Program-made: the position numbers and the translations under genes
From: Longimicrobiales bacterium
GTDB lineage: Bacteria; Gemmatimonadota; Gemmatimonadetes; Longimicrobiales; Gaopeijiaceae
DNA length: 64,000 nt
Assembly (NCBI GenBank): GCA_028823235.1
Contig: JAPKBW010000008.1
Coordinates: 62,001 to 126,000, forward strand
Direction: 5' to 3'
The notes under the pieces: generated by a model
What the model saw: only the letters and a program-made list of their open reading frames with translations
Databases searched by the model: none
What the model was told of the DNA's origin: nothing
Shown: positions 18,942 to 28,242 of the stretch, in pieces
How the letters are laid out: each line of letters opens with the position of its first letter
Position numbering within the stretch: the stretch's first letter is position 1

Positions 18942-20135
18942 CTATCGGTTCCCCAGCTCTTCAGCGAGGAGATCGAGTGCGAGGTTGCTCAGTCTCACGA
19001 GATGTGGGTGGGCCGCGTTCCCGTTCGTGAGAAACACGACACCGTGGCCTCGGCCGCGGTCACCCATGACGAAGGCCGTGTAGCCAGGGAGGCTTCCTGA
19101 GTGGGCAAAATATGCATCGCTCCCCCTCGTGGTGGTCCACCAGGTGAGCCCGTAGCCAGGGTTTTCGTATCCCCAACCACCTCCCATCGGATCTCCTGCC
19201 ATAGCGGGGAACTGCTGAGTTTGCATAAGCTCGAGCGTGGATTCCTGAAGGAGTCGGTGCTCCCCTGCCATACCATCGCCGAGGTTGAAACGCAGCCAGC
19301 GCGCCTGATCGTGAATCGTCCCGTACGTGATGCCCGCCGGCCAAACGTTCGCCTTCAATCGGGCCGTCGCGACCGGGCGGCCGGTGTTTTCGTCGGGCAC
19401 GTATGGGGTGACCAGACGCTCCTCCATCTCGGGCCGTAGATCGAAGGCAGTGCTCGTCATTCCGAGCGGTCCCCAAACGTTCTCACGGATGTACTGTTTG
19501 TAAGCTGTCCCGCTGAACTTCTCGACCATGTATGCGACCAGCGAATAGGCCATATTCGAGTACACGACACCTTCGAGCGGTGGCGTTGCTACCCGAAGGG
19601 AATCCGAGAGGTAGTCGGCCAGTGCCAGCGGCGCGGTCTCCCCCCAGACGAGGTGTGGCCCGAAGTCCACCGGCATGCCAGAGGTATGGGTCAGCAGGTT
19701 GCGAAAGAGGACGGGGTTCGTGGGGTCCTCCCCACGAATCGTCATTTCGTCGAGATAGTCGTGAACGGGGTCGTCGAGGTCGAATTTGCCCTGCTCCATC
19801 TGTTGCATAAGGGCGACCGTGGACTGCGCTTTGAACGTCGACCCGATGAGATACACGCTCTGGGTCGATGCCGGCGTTCCCGCCCACAGGTTGGACTCAC
19901 CGAACGCGGCGCTCCAGAGTTCACCGTCCCGGTCCGTGATCGCGATCGCAATCGAGGGGATCGTGCCATCGAGCATGGCCCTTCGAATTTCGGGCTCGAG
20001 CTGTGCGGTGACACGAGACACCGCCTGGGCCAGTTCGGGGTCGAGCTGAGCCTGGAGCGCGTCACACCCCGCCGCAAAGGCGAGCGTGATGATTCCGAGT
20101 GAGGCAAGTCGACGTCGCATTACAGATTCCTTCAT
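18942..20135 (-). CDS. Exported serine hydrolase, beta-lactamase class C fold
   Basis: This 397-residue protein belongs to the AmpC/esterase/D-aminopeptidase superfamily. An N-terminal signal (residues about 6-24) ends in AAGC, possibly a lipoprotein site, though the residue at -3 is not Leu. Catalytic motifs are S-T-F-K (IGSTFKAQS, about 93-101) as SxxK, Y-S-N as the YxN motif (VYSNMAYSLV) and H-S-G near the C-terminus (FAHSGSLPGYTAF). Its ATG overlaps the stop of the amidohydrolase gene by 4 bases. With that neighbour, action on D-amino-acid-containing peptides or wall fragments is plausible, but an esterase role cannot be excluded. Confidence 0.88.
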   Translation of the reverse strand: MKESVMRRRLASLGIITLAFAAGCDALQAQLDPELAQAVSRVTAQLEPEIRRAMLDGTIPSIAIAITDRDGELWSAAFGESNLWAGTPASTQSVYLIGSTFKAQSTVALMQQMEQGKFDLDDPVHDYLDEMTIRGEDPTNPVLFRNLLTHTSGMPVDFGPHLVWGETAPLALADYLSDSLRVATPPLEGVVYSNMAYSLVAYMVEKFSGTAYKQYIRENVWGPLGMTSTAFDLRPEMEERLVTPYVPDENTGRPVATARLKANVWPAGITYGTIHDQARWLRFNLGDGMAGEHRLLQESTLELMQTQQFPAMAGDPMGGGWGYENPGYGLTWWTTTRGSDAYFAHSGSLPGYTAFVMGDRGRGHGVVFLTNGNAAHPHLVRLSNLALDLLAEELGNR

Positions 20136-21838
20136 CGGGAGATCCCTCGGCCGGGGCCGTAAAGTACATGGCCCGGGCGGGCCCCTGTGTGTGTGCCCCC
20201 ATCCTCGATGACCACCACCCCGTTTACAAGGACGTATTCGATCCCTTCGGGAAACAGCACGGGTTCATCGTAGGTGGCTAGATCTTGGACTCGCTCGAGA
20301 TCAAAGATCGTGATGTCAGCCCAGGCGCCCTCCTGTATCACACCGCGGCGGTCCAGCCGCATTCGCGTGGCGGGCCACGAAGTCATCTTTCGCACGGCCT
20401 CTTCGAGTGAGAGAGTCCCAGTCTCACGTACATAGCGAGCAAGGATGCGGGGGAAGGTTCCATAACTCCGGGGATGCGGAAGACCGAGAGCATCCGTGAC
20501 GCCTGCTGAGAGGGCGGCTCCGGCATCGCTCCCGATGCTCGTCCAGGGGCGCTGTAGCGCCCACTGTACGTCTTCTTCGCTCATCATGTGATAGATGGCC
20601 ATAACCCGTCCGTTGCCCTCAGCCACGAGATCCCACGCTGCGTCGGCGGGATCCTTGCCGGTCTCCTGGGCGATCACCGAAATGCTTTTACCCTCGAGGT
20701 GAGCGTTCGCGGGGTTCCTCGCGTTCACCAGGACGATCCCGTCCCACCCTCCCGCGGACTCTACGATGTTCCACCAGCCATCAAAGCCGGACTCGACCTC
20801 GCGCTTCATGCGTTCACGGACTTCGGGCCGTGCAATTCGGGCCCGCACGGAGTCATTCCCGCCATCGAAGGCCCAGCTCGGTATCGTCGCCTCGAGCCCC
20901 GTGCCGCCGGCTGTATACGGATACATGTCGACGGCTACGTCCACGCCCCGGGCACGGGCGGCTTCGATCTCCACCGCGGCCTCCTTGATGACCGTGCCCC
21001 AGCCTGGTTCGAAGGCTGCCTTGTAGTGGAAGATCTCAACCGGCATTCCCGCGCGCTCACCGACCTCGATGGCTTCCTGGACCGCACCGACAAGGCCCTC
21101 GCCCTCATCGCGGATGTGACTCGCGTAGATCCCTCCGTATTCTGCGGCGACCCGGCCGACCTCAACAAGTTCGTCAGTCGTCGCGAAGGCGGAAGGTGGA
21201 TAGATGAGGGCCGTGGTCATTCCCATGGCGCCCTGACGCATCGCTGTCCGCATGATCCCCTGCATGCGTGCGAGCTCTGCGGCATCCGGTGCCCGGGCGG
21301 AATTCCCCAGCACCGCCACCCGTGCCTGTGTCTCGGAGAAGTAGCTGCCGAAGTTGATCGAGATACCCTGCTCCTCCAGGCGTCGGAAATACCCTTCGAT
21401 CGAGTCGGCCTGGACCGGGGTACCTCCTTCTCCACCGATCGCGGAAGTCACGCCCATCCGAAGTTTGTTCTCGGCAAGACCGTTTTGTGGCAGGACGCTC
21501 CCCGACTGGTCCATCATGTCGATGAAGCCCGGCGACACATACAGGCCGGTGGCGTCGATCTCGCGGCGTCCCCGCCCTACGACATGCCCAATCCGGACGA
21601 TTCTGCCGGCTCGGACCGCGACGTCTGCCGCGATCCACGGATTCCCTGCGCCGTCGAGTACACGGCCGTTCCGGATGACAACGTCATAGCTCGGCGGTGG
21701 TCTTTGCCCCAACACGTCGGTTGCCGGAAGTGCCAACGCGAAGGCGACGAGAGCTAACACTGCTCGTTTCCCTCGTGCGGGCAGTCTGCGTTTCACTCTA
21801 AGAGGAAAGTGGTCTCGCAGGCGAGTAAGAAGCTTCAT
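20132..21838 (-). CDS. Exported D-aminoacylase-type amidohydrolase with altered metal motif
   Basis: This enzyme of the N-acyl-D-amino-acid deacylase branch of the amidohydrolase superfamily has a signal peptide (hydrophobic core near VLALVAFALALPATDVLGQ). After the usual PGFID, the metal-binding H-x-H is absent and reads MMDQSGS; the usual Cys ligand region reads AIGGEGG, with Glu where the Cys is expected. The later ligands remain: SHIRDEG, the His in FHYKA, and Asp in GSDAG. This matches a known one-metal-like variant branch. The ATG at 21838 places the signal peptide correctly; the frame is open to 21871. It heads the operon with the serine hydrolase and MscS channel. Confidence 0.87.
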   Translation of the reverse strand: MKLLTRLRDHFPLRVKRRLPARGKRAVLALVAFALALPATDVLGQRPPPSYDVVIRNGRVLDGAGNPWIAADVAVRAGRIVRIGHVVGRGRREIDATGLYVSPGFIDMMDQSGSVLPQNGLAENKLRMGVTSAIGGEGGTPVQADSIEGYFRRLEEQGISINFGSYFSETQARVAVLGNSARAPDAAELARMQGIMRTAMRQGAMGMTTALIYPPSAFATTDELVEVGRVAAEYGGIYASHIRDEGEGLVGAVQEAIEVGERAGMPVEIFHYKAAFEPGWGTVIKEAAVEIEAARARGVDVAVDMYPYTAGGTGLEATIPSWAFDGGNDSVRARIARPEVRERMKREVESGFDGWWNIVESAGGWDGIVLVNARNPANAHLEGKSISVIAQETGKDPADAAWDLVAEGNGRVMAIYHMMSEEDVQWALQRPWTSIGSDAGAALSAGVTDALGLPHPRSYGTFPRILARYVRETGTLSLEEAVRKMTSWPATRMRLDRRGVIQEGAWADITIFDLERVQDLATYDEPVLFPEGIEYVLVNGVVVIEDGGTHTGARPGHVLYGPGRGISR

Positions 21839-21909
21839 CGGCGTGGGTTCCAGTCTGGGGTAGGCCGACACGATAGCGCAGCCACGTCGCAGGGTCTATT
21901 GTCGCCAGC

Positions 21910-23010
21910 ATGAGCCAGACTTCGATCTTCCGCCGCTACCTCCTGCCCGGGTTTCTCTTTCAATCAGTCCTCATTGGAGGGGGCTACGGCACGGGAGCTG
22001 AGCTGTCCACGTTCTTCCTCAGTCAGGGTCCCATGGGAGGGCTGCTCGGTATCCTCGCGAGCACCGTGATCTTCAGCGCGGTCTCGATGGCCACGTATGA
22101 GCTGGCCCGGCTTTGGGGAGCATTCGACTACCGGCACTTCTTTCAGGAATTGCTTGGGCGCGGTTGGTGGACGTTCGAAGTCTGCTACGTCGCCCTGACC
22201 CTCTTGGTTCTCGCCGTCGTCGCCGCGGCGGCCGGCTCGATTATGAGTGACACGTTCGGACTGAACTACTGGGTCGGGGTCGTCGCAGTCATGGTGGCCG
22301 TGGGCGGGCTCGTGTTCGGTGGAAATGAAACGGTCGAGCGTTTTTTCTCAGCATGGTCTTTCGTTCTTTACGGCTTGTACGCCATCCTCTTTGTTTGGTG
22401 CTTCCGCGTGCTCGGTGGGGATATCGTGGCGAACCTGAGCGCGGAGCCAGTCGGTAGCGGATGGGCGTGGGCCGGGCTGTCCTATGCTGGGTACAACCTC
22501 GCCGTGATCCCACCGGTTCTCGCCACGCTGCGACTCCACGAGACCCGACGTGAGACGTTCATCGCCGGCGCTCTGACCGGGCCCATCGCCATGATTCCCG
22601 GCCTTCTCTTCTTTCTCCCCATGATCGGCATGTACCCGGGGATCATGGATGCAGAAGTCCCATCGACCGTCCTGTTGGAAGCGCTCGGCTCTCGTGGCTT
22701 CCAGATCGGATTCCAGGTTGTGCTCTTCGGAACTCTGATCGAGACCGGGGCCGGGCTGATTCACGCGGTCAACGAGCGAATCTCAGGCCTTCAGACCGAC
22801 CGTGAGGGAGAGATGGCAAAGTGGGTTCGACCCGTGGTCGCCCTCGTCCTCCTTGGCCTCGGCACGGCAATCAGCAGCTTCGGACTCACCGGGCTGATCG
22901 CGAAAGGGTACGGAACCATGACCGTTGGGTTCATCGTGGTCTATGTGATCCCGGTCCTGACAATCGGGGTCTGGAAGATCCGTACGAGCGGGAGTCGGGC
23001 GGTCAGCTGA
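21910..23010 (+). CDS. YkvI-like membrane protein
   Basis: This 366-residue integral membrane protein has about ten hydrophobic segments. The start LLPGFLFQSVLIGGGYGTGA (residues about 11-30) and the loop SYAGYNLAVIPPVLATLRLH (about 191-210) resemble the uncharacterised YkvI family, distantly related to LeuT-fold amino-acid transporters. The ATG at 21910 lies 71 bases from the divergent amidohydrolase start. The stop overlaps the radical SAM gene start by one base (TGATG), so the two are coupled. Substrate is unknown; transport of an amino acid or small organic compound is a family-level guess only. Confidence 0.8.
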   Translation: MSQTSIFRRYLLPGFLFQSVLIGGGYGTGAELSTFFLSQGPMGGLLGILASTVIFSAVSMATYELARLWGAFDYRHFFQELLGRGWWTFEVCYVALTLLVLAVVAAAAGSIMSDTFGLNYWVGVVAVMVAVGGLVFGGNETVERFFSAWSFVLYGLYAILFVWCFRVLGGDIVANLSAEPVGSGWAWAGLSYAGYNLAVIPPVLATLRLHETRRETFIAGALTGPIAMIPGLLFFLPMIGMYPGIMDAEVPSTVLLEALGSRGFQIGFQVVLFGTLIETGAGLIHAVNERISGLQTDREGEMAKWVRPVVALVLLGLGTAISSFGLTGLIAKGYGTMTVGFIVVYVIPVLTIGVWKIRTSGSRAVS

Positions 23011-23879
23011 TGCGTTACGAAGGCAAGGTGTATCGTCCACCTTCCGAGGCGCATTCGTATATCGTCCAGGCGACGATCGGCTGCTCCCACAATCTCTGCA
23101 CGTACTGCGACATGTACCGCACGGTCGGGTATCGCGAGCGGCCCATCGGAGATGTTCTCGACGACATCGCGGAGGCCGGTCGAATCTTCCGGGATGCGGA
23201 CAAGGTGTTTGTCGCGGACGGAGATCCCTTGGGAATGTCCGTCGAGCGGTGGACGACGATCCTGGATGCCGCGCGAGATGCGTTCCCGCGCCTGCGGCGC
23301 GTGTCCTGCTATGCCACGGCGGACAACGTTCGCGACAAATCGACAGACGAGCTCAGGACCCTGCGTGAGCACGGACTGTCGTTGCTGTATATCGGCCCGG
23401 AGTCGGGTGATGACGAGACGCTTCGAAGGATCGTGAAGGGAGGTTCATTCGCGGAGCACGTCGAGGCCGCAGAGAAGGCCCATGCCGCCGGTATGGAGAT
23501 CAGCGTTATCACTCTGCTCGGTGCCGGAGGGGTGGAGAGGTCTGACATTCATGCCCGAGAAACCGCACGCCTGGTGACGGCGATGGACCCGGAATACCTC
23601 GCGTCCCTGACCCTGACTGTCATTCCCGGTACCCCGCTCGCAAGAATGGAAGAGAAGGGCCGCTTCGAGATGCCGGAGGTCGTAACGTTGTTGCGCGAGT
23701 TACGGACAATTGTGGCTGAGTCTCAGCCGCAAAACGCACTGTTCCGCACGAACCACGCCTCCAACTACGTCCCGATCGCCGGGCGGATTCCGGAAGACCG
23801 CGAGGCCCTCCTCGCCACGATCGACGCGGCGCTTACCGGTGACGTGCCTCTGCGCCCCGAGTTCATGAGGGGTCTGTAG
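23010..23879 (+). CDS. Radical SAM protein with CX4CX2C cluster motif
   Basis: This 289-residue protein has a radical S-adenosylmethionine fold. The cluster motif reads C25-S-H-N-L-C30-T-Y-C33, that is CX4CX2C and not the canonical CX3CX2C; the CSHN-x-C-T-x-C pattern is typical of one uncharacterised subfamily. SAM-binding elements follow as VFVADGDPLGM and LYIGPESGDDETL (residues about 128-140). There is no second cluster motif and no B12-binding domain. The start ATG overlaps the YkvI stop, and the 3' end overlaps the convergent symporter gene by 17 bases. Reaction and substrate are unknown. Confidence 0.88.
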   Translation: MRYEGKVYRPPSEAHSYIVQATIGCSHNLCTYCDMYRTVGYRERPIGDVLDDIAEAGRIFRDADKVFVADGDPLGMSVERWTTILDAARDAFPRLRRVSCYATADNVRDKSTDELRTLREHGLSLLYIGPESGDDETLRRIVKGGSFAEHVEAAEKAHAAGMEISVITLLGAGGVERSDIHARETARLVTAMDPEYLASLTLTVIPGTPLARMEEKGRFEMPEVVTLLRELRTIVAESQPQNALFRTNHASNYVPIAGRIPEDREALLATIDAALTGDVPLRPEFMRGL

Positions 23880-25080
23880 GACTCCCGCCGACCCACTTGT
23901 CGACGACCACCGCTGTTGTGATCTGACCCAGCAGGTTCGTCGTCGACCGGAACATATCTGGCACGCGGTCAATTCCGAGCAGAATCGACAACCCCGCGAG
24001 CGGTATCCCAACTGCGTCGAGCGCGGGCGCCAGTGTAACCACTCCCGAGGAAGGGACCGGCGCCACGGTCAGCGAGACCAGGAATGTGGCCAGCACCGCC
24101 CCGCCAAGTGCCGCCGGGGGAATTGGGACCTCGAAGAGGTGTGCAAGGAAGATGACGGCCGCACCCTGAAAGAGCGCTGACCCCGCGCGATACATGGACG
24201 CCCCGAGGGGGAGAACCAGATCGGCCACGGGCTCGGAGACTCCGAGCTTGAGCTTCGCCTCCTCGAGTGTGACTGGAAGCGCTGCAGCGGTGCTGGTGGT
24301 CGAGAATGCGATGGACGCGGCCCCGAACGTGCCACCAAGAAATTGGAGGGGTCCGATTCCGCCAACGAACTTCAGTAGCGGCAGGTACACGACACTGATG
24401 TAGATACCTAAGCCCACCACGACAGACACGACGAAGACGGCCAGGCTCTGAATGAGGCCCCATCCCAACTGTGCGGTTACCGGCGCGGCGAGTCCGAAAA
24501 TTCCGATGGGGGCAGTCCAGAGGATCCACCAGACGAGCTTAATCAGGGCCTCAGAGAGAGCCTCGGCGAACTGGACGAGCCGTAGGCGCTTTTCGTCCTC
24601 CAAAGTGCCGGCTGCGGCCGCGAGAAGCGCGGTGAAGACGATAAGTTGAAGCAGGGCGCCGTTCGCCGCGGCCGCAAAAGGGTTGTTGGGGATCAGAGCG
24701 ACGAGAAAATCCACCATACTGGGCAGCGTGGTCGCCTCGCGGGCCGCGGCTTCGGGCGCGGCCATTTCGGGCGCGAAGTTGAGCCCGAGCCACATCGTAC
24801 CCATGCCGATCACGATTGCCGGCACCACCGTCGCCCAGAAGAACACGAGTGTCGTGCCGCCGAGCTTCCCGAGTTTTCGGGGGTCGCCGAGGTTCGCCAC
24901 ACCGGTAAAGACCACGGCCATCACGAGTGGAATGATGACCATCCGGATCGCATTCATAAATGCGGTCCCGAACGGAGCGGATGCCAAGGCTATGGCGAGG
25001 AAGAAGTCTGAGCCGGCAGCTCCGAGGAGCCCTGTGGCCAGACCAAGAATGAGACCGGCTGCGATCGCAATGTGGAGCAT
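23863..25080 (-). CDS. Dicarboxylate/amino acid:cation symporter (DAACS family)
   Basis: This 405-residue inner-membrane symporter of the GltP/DctA family has about eight membrane segments and two re-entrant loops. The first half carries FMNAIRMVIIPLVMAVVFTG (residues about 41-60), with the family PLV motif. The serine-rich HP1-like region appears as FGAASIAFSTTSTAAALPVT (about 264-283). VLPLGASMYRAGSALFQGAA (about 303-322) corresponds to TM7, where most members read NLDG. The loss of the NMDG-like sequence suggests altered cation coupling or substrate. It is the last gene of the five-gene minus-strand operon. Confidence 0.87.
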   Translation of the reverse strand: MLHIAIAAGLILGLATGLLGAAGSDFFLAIALASAPFGTAFMNAIRMVIIPLVMAVVFTGVANLGDPRKLGKLGGTTLVFFWATVVPAIVIGMGTMWLGLNFAPEMAAPEAAAREATTLPSMVDFLVALIPNNPFAAAANGALLQLIVFTALLAAAAGTLEDEKRLRLVQFAEALSEALIKLVWWILWTAPIGIFGLAAPVTAQLGWGLIQSLAVFVVSVVVGLGIYISVVYLPLLKFVGGIGPLQFLGGTFGAASIAFSTTSTAAALPVTLEEAKLKLGVSEPVADLVLPLGASMYRAGSALFQGAAVIFLAHLFEVPIPPAALGGAVLATFLVSLTVAPVPSSGVVTLAPALDAVGIPLAGLSILLGIDRVPDMFRSTTNLLGQITTAVVVDKWVGGSPTDPS

Positions 25081-25119
25081 CAGACCCCGAATGGATTCGG
25101 ATATATGGTCGGGGCGGCG

Positions 25120-26379
25120 CTACCCCGTGGTCGAGGCGCGCGAAGTTAACCGATGGATTCGCTCGAGGCGACGAATGCTGGCGATTCCCAGCGCAGGCCC
25201 CATCGCGAGGCCCGCGAATGCCCACCGCCATTCCACAGCATCAACGAGGACAGGTACCGCCTGAATCGTGACCATGGTCAAGAGGAATCCGAGCGACGTC
25301 TGTATCATCAGCGCGGTCCCGACCGATTCGGCGGGCGCCACCTCAGTGACCAGCGCGCTGAACTGGGGCGAGTCCGCCACGACAAAAAAGCCCCACACGA
25401 GCGCCAAGATCGCGACGAGGAAGAACGGACCCGACAGGATGAGTCCCGACAGGACGCAGCACGTCCCCGAAACCCCCATTGCGAGCTTCACGACACGTCC
25501 TCGCCCAATCCGATCTGCCGCCAGTCCGCCCCAGATGCATCCAAGGCCGCCCGACGCAATCGCTCCGAATGCGACCAGATCGACGGTGAAGGCTGAGACC
25601 CGACCGGCGCCCGCAACCGCAAGGAAGGTCGGCACCCACGCCCACATCGCGTACAACTCGAACATGTGCCCGAGGTAGCCACCCGTGACGAGCATCGTTT
25701 CGCGGTGGCCAAGAATCCGCCGGACTCGGGCCCACTCGAAGGGACGGCTCGGAAAGGGGTACGGCCCCTCGCGGTAAGCGACGGCGACGAGGAGTGCCCC
25801 CAGCAAGCCCGCAATGGATGCACCACCGACCACGCGTTCCAGGTCGGCGCCGCCCAGAGCCTTGAGCAGGTACGGCATCGACTTTCCGATGGTAAGGGCT
25901 CCGACCACCGTGCCGATCGCCATGCCTCGGGCGGACCGGAACCAGGTCGAAATCATCTTCATTCCGGGGGGATAAACGCCAGCGAGAAAGGCGCCGGTCA
26001 GGAAACGGGCCAAGAGTGCTGATTCATAGGATGGTGACAACAGGAGCGCGGCGTTCGCGACGGCGGCGAGTGCGCCTGATGCCGCGAAAAGGACCCGGGC
26101 CGGAATGACATCAGCAAGGTTCAGGATCGCCGCTATGGCGGTGCCAGCGACGAAGCCCAGTTGTACCACTGTGGTGAGAAGTCCGACCTGACTCGACGAC
26201 AGTGCCCATCTCAGCTGTAGGTCGCCCCCAATGGCGGTCGCAGTCATCCAAGAGGACAGAGACAGCAGCATCGCACACGATACCATGGCCAGCGCACGCC
26301 ATCTCAGTGGGTCCGCATCTGCAATCCCCCTCTGATCATGCACGGTGGGTATTCGGGGGTGCTCATCTCCCCCAGTCAT
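25120..26379 (-). CDS. Major facilitator superfamily transporter
   Basis: This 419-residue membrane protein has twelve predicted membrane segments in two halves separated by a loop near residues 205-225. The cytoplasmic loop-2/3 region of the first half is atypical (LNLADVIPARVLFAA). In the second half the corresponding loop reads GGLAADRIGRGRVVKLAMGV (about 282-301), a recognisable MFS DRxGR motif. It follows the proline dehydrogenase gene without a gap, and a 39-base gap separates it from the symporter. Context suggests amino-acid, peptide or cyanate-type transport, but the sequence does not show the substrate. Confidence 0.87.
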   Translation of the reverse strand: MTGGDEHPRIPTVHDQRGIADADPLRWRALAMVSCAMLLSLSSWMTATAIGGDLQLRWALSSSQVGLLTTVVQLGFVAGTAIAAILNLADVIPARVLFAASGALAAVANAALLLSPSYESALLARFLTGAFLAGVYPPGMKMISTWFRSARGMAIGTVVGALTIGKSMPYLLKALGGADLERVVGGASIAGLLGALLVAVAYREGPYPFPSRPFEWARVRRILGHRETMLVTGGYLGHMFELYAMWAWVPTFLAVAGAGRVSAFTVDLVAFGAIASGGLGCIWGGLAADRIGRGRVVKLAMGVSGTCCVLSGLILSGPFFLVAILALVWGFFVVADSPQFSALVTEVAPAESVGTALMIQTSLGFLLTMVTIQAVPVLVDAVEWRWAFAGLAMGPALGIASIRRLERIHRLTSRASTTG

Positions 26380-27294
26380 CTATCTGACCAGCTGCTTCGC
26401 GACGAACAGGAGGTTGGCCGGACGCTCAGCGAGGCGGCGCATGTACCATGGGAACCAAGCCGCGCCGTAGCTCACGAGTACACGGACCTTGTGACCCGTT
26501 CTGGCGAGTCGGACTTGTTCGTCACGCTGGATGCCGAACAGCATCGCGAACTCGTGCCGATCCTTCTCCAGGCCCAACTCTAAGGCGATCCGGTTCGCTT
26601 CGCCGATCATGTTCGGATCGTGCGTGCCGAAAACAGGTCTACCGGCACTTCCGCCCAGGCGTGCACGAAGGAGCGTCTGGGAAAGTTTCACGAAGTTGCG
26701 GTCGACGTCGGACTTCTTTGGGAATGCGACCTCCGGAGGCTCGTTGTACGCCCCTTTTACGACCCTGATGTCAGGCTGAAGCGGCATCAATGCCTGGAGG
26801 TCCGCCTCGGTGCGGTGGAGGTAAGACTGAATGCAGAGTCCTACGTTGCCCTGCTCTTCCTTCACAGTTCTGAAGATATCGAGCGTGCGGTCGACATACT
26901 CCGAACTCTCCATGTCGACCCAGACGAGAGACGTGGTCGATGCTGCGATCTGCCCGAGTCGCTTCCGCGCCTCGTCGACCCCGAAGTCGATCCCGATCTG
27001 CGTGGGCTTCACCGAGATCTCGACATCGAGCCCCCGCGCCTCGATCTCTTTCAGGCCGCCGACGTAGTGATCGACGACTCTGTCGGCCTCATCCAGCGAT
27101 ACGAGATTCTCGCCGAGTAGCGTGGTCGTAGTCGTCACGCCGTTCGCCGCAAGGGCTTTCGCCTCGACTAGGGCCGCATCGAGATCCGCCCCTGGCATGA
27201 ATCGCTTCGTCGCCCTCTGAACGAAGCGGTACGTCGGAAGTTTCTTCGCCAGAAAGGGATTCGTGGATGCCCAGAGGAGTGTGTTTCGAAGCAT
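26380..27294 (-). CDS. Proline dehydrogenase (monofunctional)
   Basis: This 304-residue FAD enzyme oxidises proline to pyrroline-5-carboxylate and passes electrons to quinone at the membrane. It is the short monofunctional form. Key segments are DIRVVKGAYNEPPEVAFPKK (residues about 173-192) and the C-terminal YGAAWFPWYMRRLAERPANL (about 276-295), which holds the substrate-binding Tyr and the RR pair. It starts 12 bases after the M55 peptidase gene. No P5C dehydrogenase was seen in the window. Its position with a D-aminopeptidase and two transporters fits peptide-derived proline use. Confidence 0.93.
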   Translation of the reverse strand: MLRNTLLWASTNPFLAKKLPTYRFVQRATKRFMPGADLDAALVEAKALAANGVTTTTTLLGENLVSLDEADRVVDHYVGGLKEIEARGLDVEISVKPTQIGIDFGVDEARKRLGQIAASTTSLVWVDMESSEYVDRTLDIFRTVKEEQGNVGLCIQSYLHRTEADLQALMPLQPDIRVVKGAYNEPPEVAFPKKSDVDRNFVKLSQTLLRARLGGSAGRPVFGTHDPNMIGEANRIALELGLEKDRHEFAMLFGIQRDEQVRLARTGHKVRVLVSYGAAWFPWYMRRLAERPANLLFVAKQLVR

Positions 27295-27306
27295 GTGCGA
27301 AGCGTC

Positions 27307-28242
27307 TCAGATTTGCACGAAGCGGTACATGAGGCGGATGAGGCGGTAGGCCTGATCGGCATTGTCGGCGTTGTACTGGACCGTGAAGCCGTCGACCTTC
27401 GTCACTCCCGGAATAGACATCAAGATGTCGACATGGGTGGTCGAGGCGAAGCGCATACGGATTTCGACCGGTCCGCCGAAGTCCCACGGCTCAAACCCAC
27501 CCCGGTCGAGGCGGTCGAGCGCGCGACCCACGCCATCGCGCAGCATCTCAACGACCAGCTGTGGATGAATGAGACGCGCGGAGGATGGCGACTCGGCAGT
27601 CTTAGTGGTGACCGTCTCTGATCCGAGCAGGGCCGAGAGTTCCGCCGTCGCTGCGGAATCGCCCGCAACGAAGATGACCGGGACACCTTGTGATCCGGCA
27701 AAGGCCGCGTTCATGCCGCCTTCTCCGACCTCCACACCGTTGAGCCACAGACCCTTTACAGACCCGCTTCCCGTGTGGGCGAGGAATCCATCTGGGTCGC
27801 CCGCCTTCGCATGATACCCGATGAAGACGGCGCCATCGAACGAGGCATCGAGTCCCTGGACCATACCCAAAGGCTTGATCGCTCCCTGGATGTACACCAC
27901 CCGAGGGTCAAATTGAGTGTGCAGCGCATTCTGATGATCGCCGTGAGAGTCGTTCACCAGAATGGCAGCACTCGGTGAGTGGGCATAGATCGCCTCGACC
28001 ACTGCGTTCACCTCGTCGGTGAGCAGCTGTCTAGCGGTACCGTAGTCCTTTCCGTTGGAGGAAGTCATCAGCGGGCTCCCGACACCACCGATCCCCTCCA
28101 GGTCCACGGAGATGAAGATCCGGGGAGATCCGTCCTGGGCCGAGAGTCCTGGCGTGCCGATCGCGACTGTCGCGATCAGGAGCCACATCCCGGCCACCCT
28201 ACGCCACATCGACAAAATCGAACCGCTCCTCGAATGTCTCAT
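27307..28242 (-). CDS. Exported M55 family D-aminopeptidase (DppA-like)
   Basis: This 311-residue protein carries the zinc-peptidase fold of DppA. Metal-site motifs are visible as FISVDLEGIGGV (S-x-D-x-E-G), VNDSHGDHQ and GYHAKAG, followed by HTGSGSV. B. subtilis DppA is cytoplasmic, but here an N-terminal signal (hydrophobic core about residues 18-35, ending at LSAQD) indicates export. The ATG overlaps the stop of the large BNR gene by 4 bases. The enzyme probably removes N-terminal D-amino acids from wall-derived peptides outside the membrane. Substrate and exact location are inferred. Confidence 0.88.
   Translation of the reverse strand: MRHSRSGSILSMWRRVAGMWLLIATVAIGTPGLSAQDGSPRIFISVDLEGIGGVGSPLMTSSNGKDYGTARQLLTDEVNAVVEAIYAHSPSAAILVNDSHGDHQNALHTQFDPRVVYIQGAIKPLGMVQGLDASFDGAVFIGYHAKAGDPDGFLAHTGSGSVKGLWLNGVEVGEGGMNAAFAGSQGVPVIFVAGDSAATAELSALLGSETVTTKTAESPSSARLIHPQLVVEMLRDGVGRALDRLDRGGFEPWDFGGPVEIRMRFASTTHVDILMSIPGVTKVDGFTVQYNADNADQAYRLIRLMYRFVQI

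Noticed and set aside
20588-21757. Plus-strand reading frame of 389 codons
   Set aside because: It is antisense to the amidohydrolase gene and has no recognised motif; it exists because GC-rich codons lack stops on the other strand.
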